Source: an uncultured Lachnospiraceae bacterium
GTDB taxonomy: Bacteria; Bacillota; Clostridia; Lachnospirales; Lachnospiraceae
Assembly (NCBI GenBank): GCA_934370915.1
Contig: CAKRNI010000150.1
Location: forward strand, 1 to 6,255
DNA length: 6,255 nt
Direction: 5' to 3'
This document shows positions 5,534 to 6,255 of this stretch, in pieces (positions within the stretch are counted from its first letter, which is position 1; every line of letters starts with the position of its first letter). A model generated the notes under the pieces. The model ran no database searches and had not been told where the DNA came from. It saw only the letters and a list, made by a program, of their open reading frames with translations. The position numbers and the translations under genes are program-made.

Positions 5534-6178
5534 TCATACAAATTTCGTAATAAACGTCCGTCTGTGGATCGGTGTCGGTCCGAATTCCTTCAGTGCCGCG
5601 ATATGCGCCGGTGTTCCGTATCCTTTATGCTTCGCAAAACCATACTCCGGATATTCCTTATCGTATTCCTCCATCATATGGTCTCTTGTCACCTTCGCAA
5701 GGATACTGGCCGCCGCGATGGAAACGCTCTTCGCATCGCCTTTGATGATCGGTACCTGTGGGATCATCACGCCCGGAATCGTAACCGCGTCATTTAAGAG
5801 AACCTGAGGTGCCGGATCAAGCTTTGCGATCGCCTGCCACATCGCCTCGTAGGTTGCCTGCAGGATATTGATCTCGTCGATCCGCTCCGGCCCAACGATT
5901 CCGACAGACCACGCGATTGCCTTCTCCTTAATCTCTAAAAACAGTTCCTCCCTGCGGCTCTCAGAGAGCTTCTTCGAGTCGTTTAAGTAAAGGATCCGGC
6001 AATCCTTCGGCAGGATCGCTGCACCGGCTGCTACCGGGCCTGCAAGTGGTCCGCGGCCCGCCTCATCGATCCCGCATATCCAGGCACAGTCCTCATACTG
6101 TCTCTCAAATTCCCGCATGAGTGAGAGGCGTTCCAGTTCCTTTTCAAGTTTTTCTCCCGTCAGTACCCGTCTTGCCAT
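5534..6178 (-). CDS. rnhB: Ribonuclease HII
   Basis: Cuts the RNA strand of RNA-DNA hybrids and incises 5' of single ribonucleotides misincorporated in DNA. The 214 residues include the signature GIDEAGRGPLAGPV (36-49) with catalytic D38 and E39. D130 (LLND) and D148 (KGD) complete the four-carboxylate site. The spacings 38-130-148 equal those of E. coli RNase HII (16-108-126). DSKKL (67-71), KSVSIAAASILAKVTRD (150-166) and HKGYGTPAH (184-192) are also typical. The 30-odd residues before the core domain are a short N-terminal extension, common in Firmicutes. AAGGAG lies about 11 bases before the ATG at 6178, a slightly long spacing. It is the first complete gene of rnhB-yraN-pgeF, and its start overlaps a possible upstream gene. 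Confidence 0.97.
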   Translation of the reverse strand: MARRVLTGEKLEKELERLSLMREFERQYEDCAWICGIDEAGRGPLAGPVAAGAAILPKDCRILYLNDSKKLSESRREELFLEIKEKAIAWSVGIVGPERIDEINILQATYEAMWQAIAKLDPAPQVLLNDAVTIPGVMIPQVPIIKGDAKSVSIAAASILAKVTRDHMMEEYDKEYPEYGFAKHKGYGTPAHIAALKEFGPTPIHRRTFITKFV

Positions 6179-6255
6179 ATTCTGCCCTGCTCCTTATCCT
6201 CACATAATTTCTCTGCCTGCATGCGCAGATTCTCCCCTTTCATTTCATCAAAACA
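6160..6255 (-). CDS. Possible C-terminal end of an upstream gene (unidentified)
   Basis: From the right edge one minus-strand frame stays open for 31 codons to a TGA at 6162-6160; the other two frames stop within the first few codons. The visible residues are charged and helix-like (it opens CFDEMKGENLRMQAEKLCED) and end in IWQDGY. It would overlap the rnhB start by 19 bases, and the rnhB ribosome binding site would lie within it. In many Firmicutes the gene before rnhB is the ribosome assembly GTPase rbgA (ylqF), but this tail does not look like the RbgA C-terminus I know. Too little is visible to name it, and it may be chance. Confidence 0.35.
   Translation of the reverse strand, partial: CFDEMKGENLRMQAEKLCEDKEQGRIWQDGY

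Noticed and set aside
1..6255. Search for a novel defence system, mobile element, CRISPR array, riboswitch or biosynthetic cluster
   Set aside because: All substantial open frames belong to recognised housekeeping or sporulation families except the coiled-coil protein. No repeats of array type, transposase, integrase or known riboswitch core were seen.

Overview
The window looks like a core chromosomal segment of a spore-forming clostridium, most likely a member of the Lachnospiraceae. Three things point there: an alpha/beta-type small acid-soluble spore protein gene, a YlbJ/SpoVV-type sporulation membrane protein, and a coiled-coil protein beside coaD whose sequence resembles Lachnospiraceae proteins I know. 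Strong AGGAG-type ribosome binding sites precede most genes. I see no mobile element, CRISPR array, tRNA or rRNA.

Layout from left to right. A 16S rRNA pseudouridine synthase of the RsuA type (minus strand) loses only its last residues at the left edge. It is divergent from spoVV/ylbJ, the only plus-strand gene. Predicted promoters for the two genes lie on exactly the same 30 bp, on opposite strands. spoVV converges on a minus-strand unit, rsmD - coaD - coiled-coil gene, which has a sigma-A-like promoter at 3748-3776. Its best intrinsic terminator lies inside the 3' end of spoVV. A monocistronic SASP gene follows, with a sigma-G-like promoter and its own terminator. The right third holds rnhB - yraN - pgeF on the minus strand, closely spaced and probably one operon that starts beyond the right edge. 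The tail of a possible further gene overlaps the start of rnhB.

How the genes relate. Most are housekeeping: 16S rRNA modification (rsuA, rsmD), coenzyme A synthesis (coaD), removal of ribonucleotides from DNA (rnhB), a predicted nuclease-fold protein (yraN) and a purine nucleoside/peptidoglycan quality enzyme (pgeF). Two are sporulation genes: spoVV (dipicolinic acid movement toward the forespore, mother-cell expressed) and the SASP (forespore DNA protection). The rsmD-coaD-ylbJ neighbourhood is the one known from Bacillus subtilis (ylbH-ylbI-ylbJ). I did not find a previously undescribed system. The most interesting signals are regulatory: the face-to-face promoters and the terminator embedded in a convergent gene.
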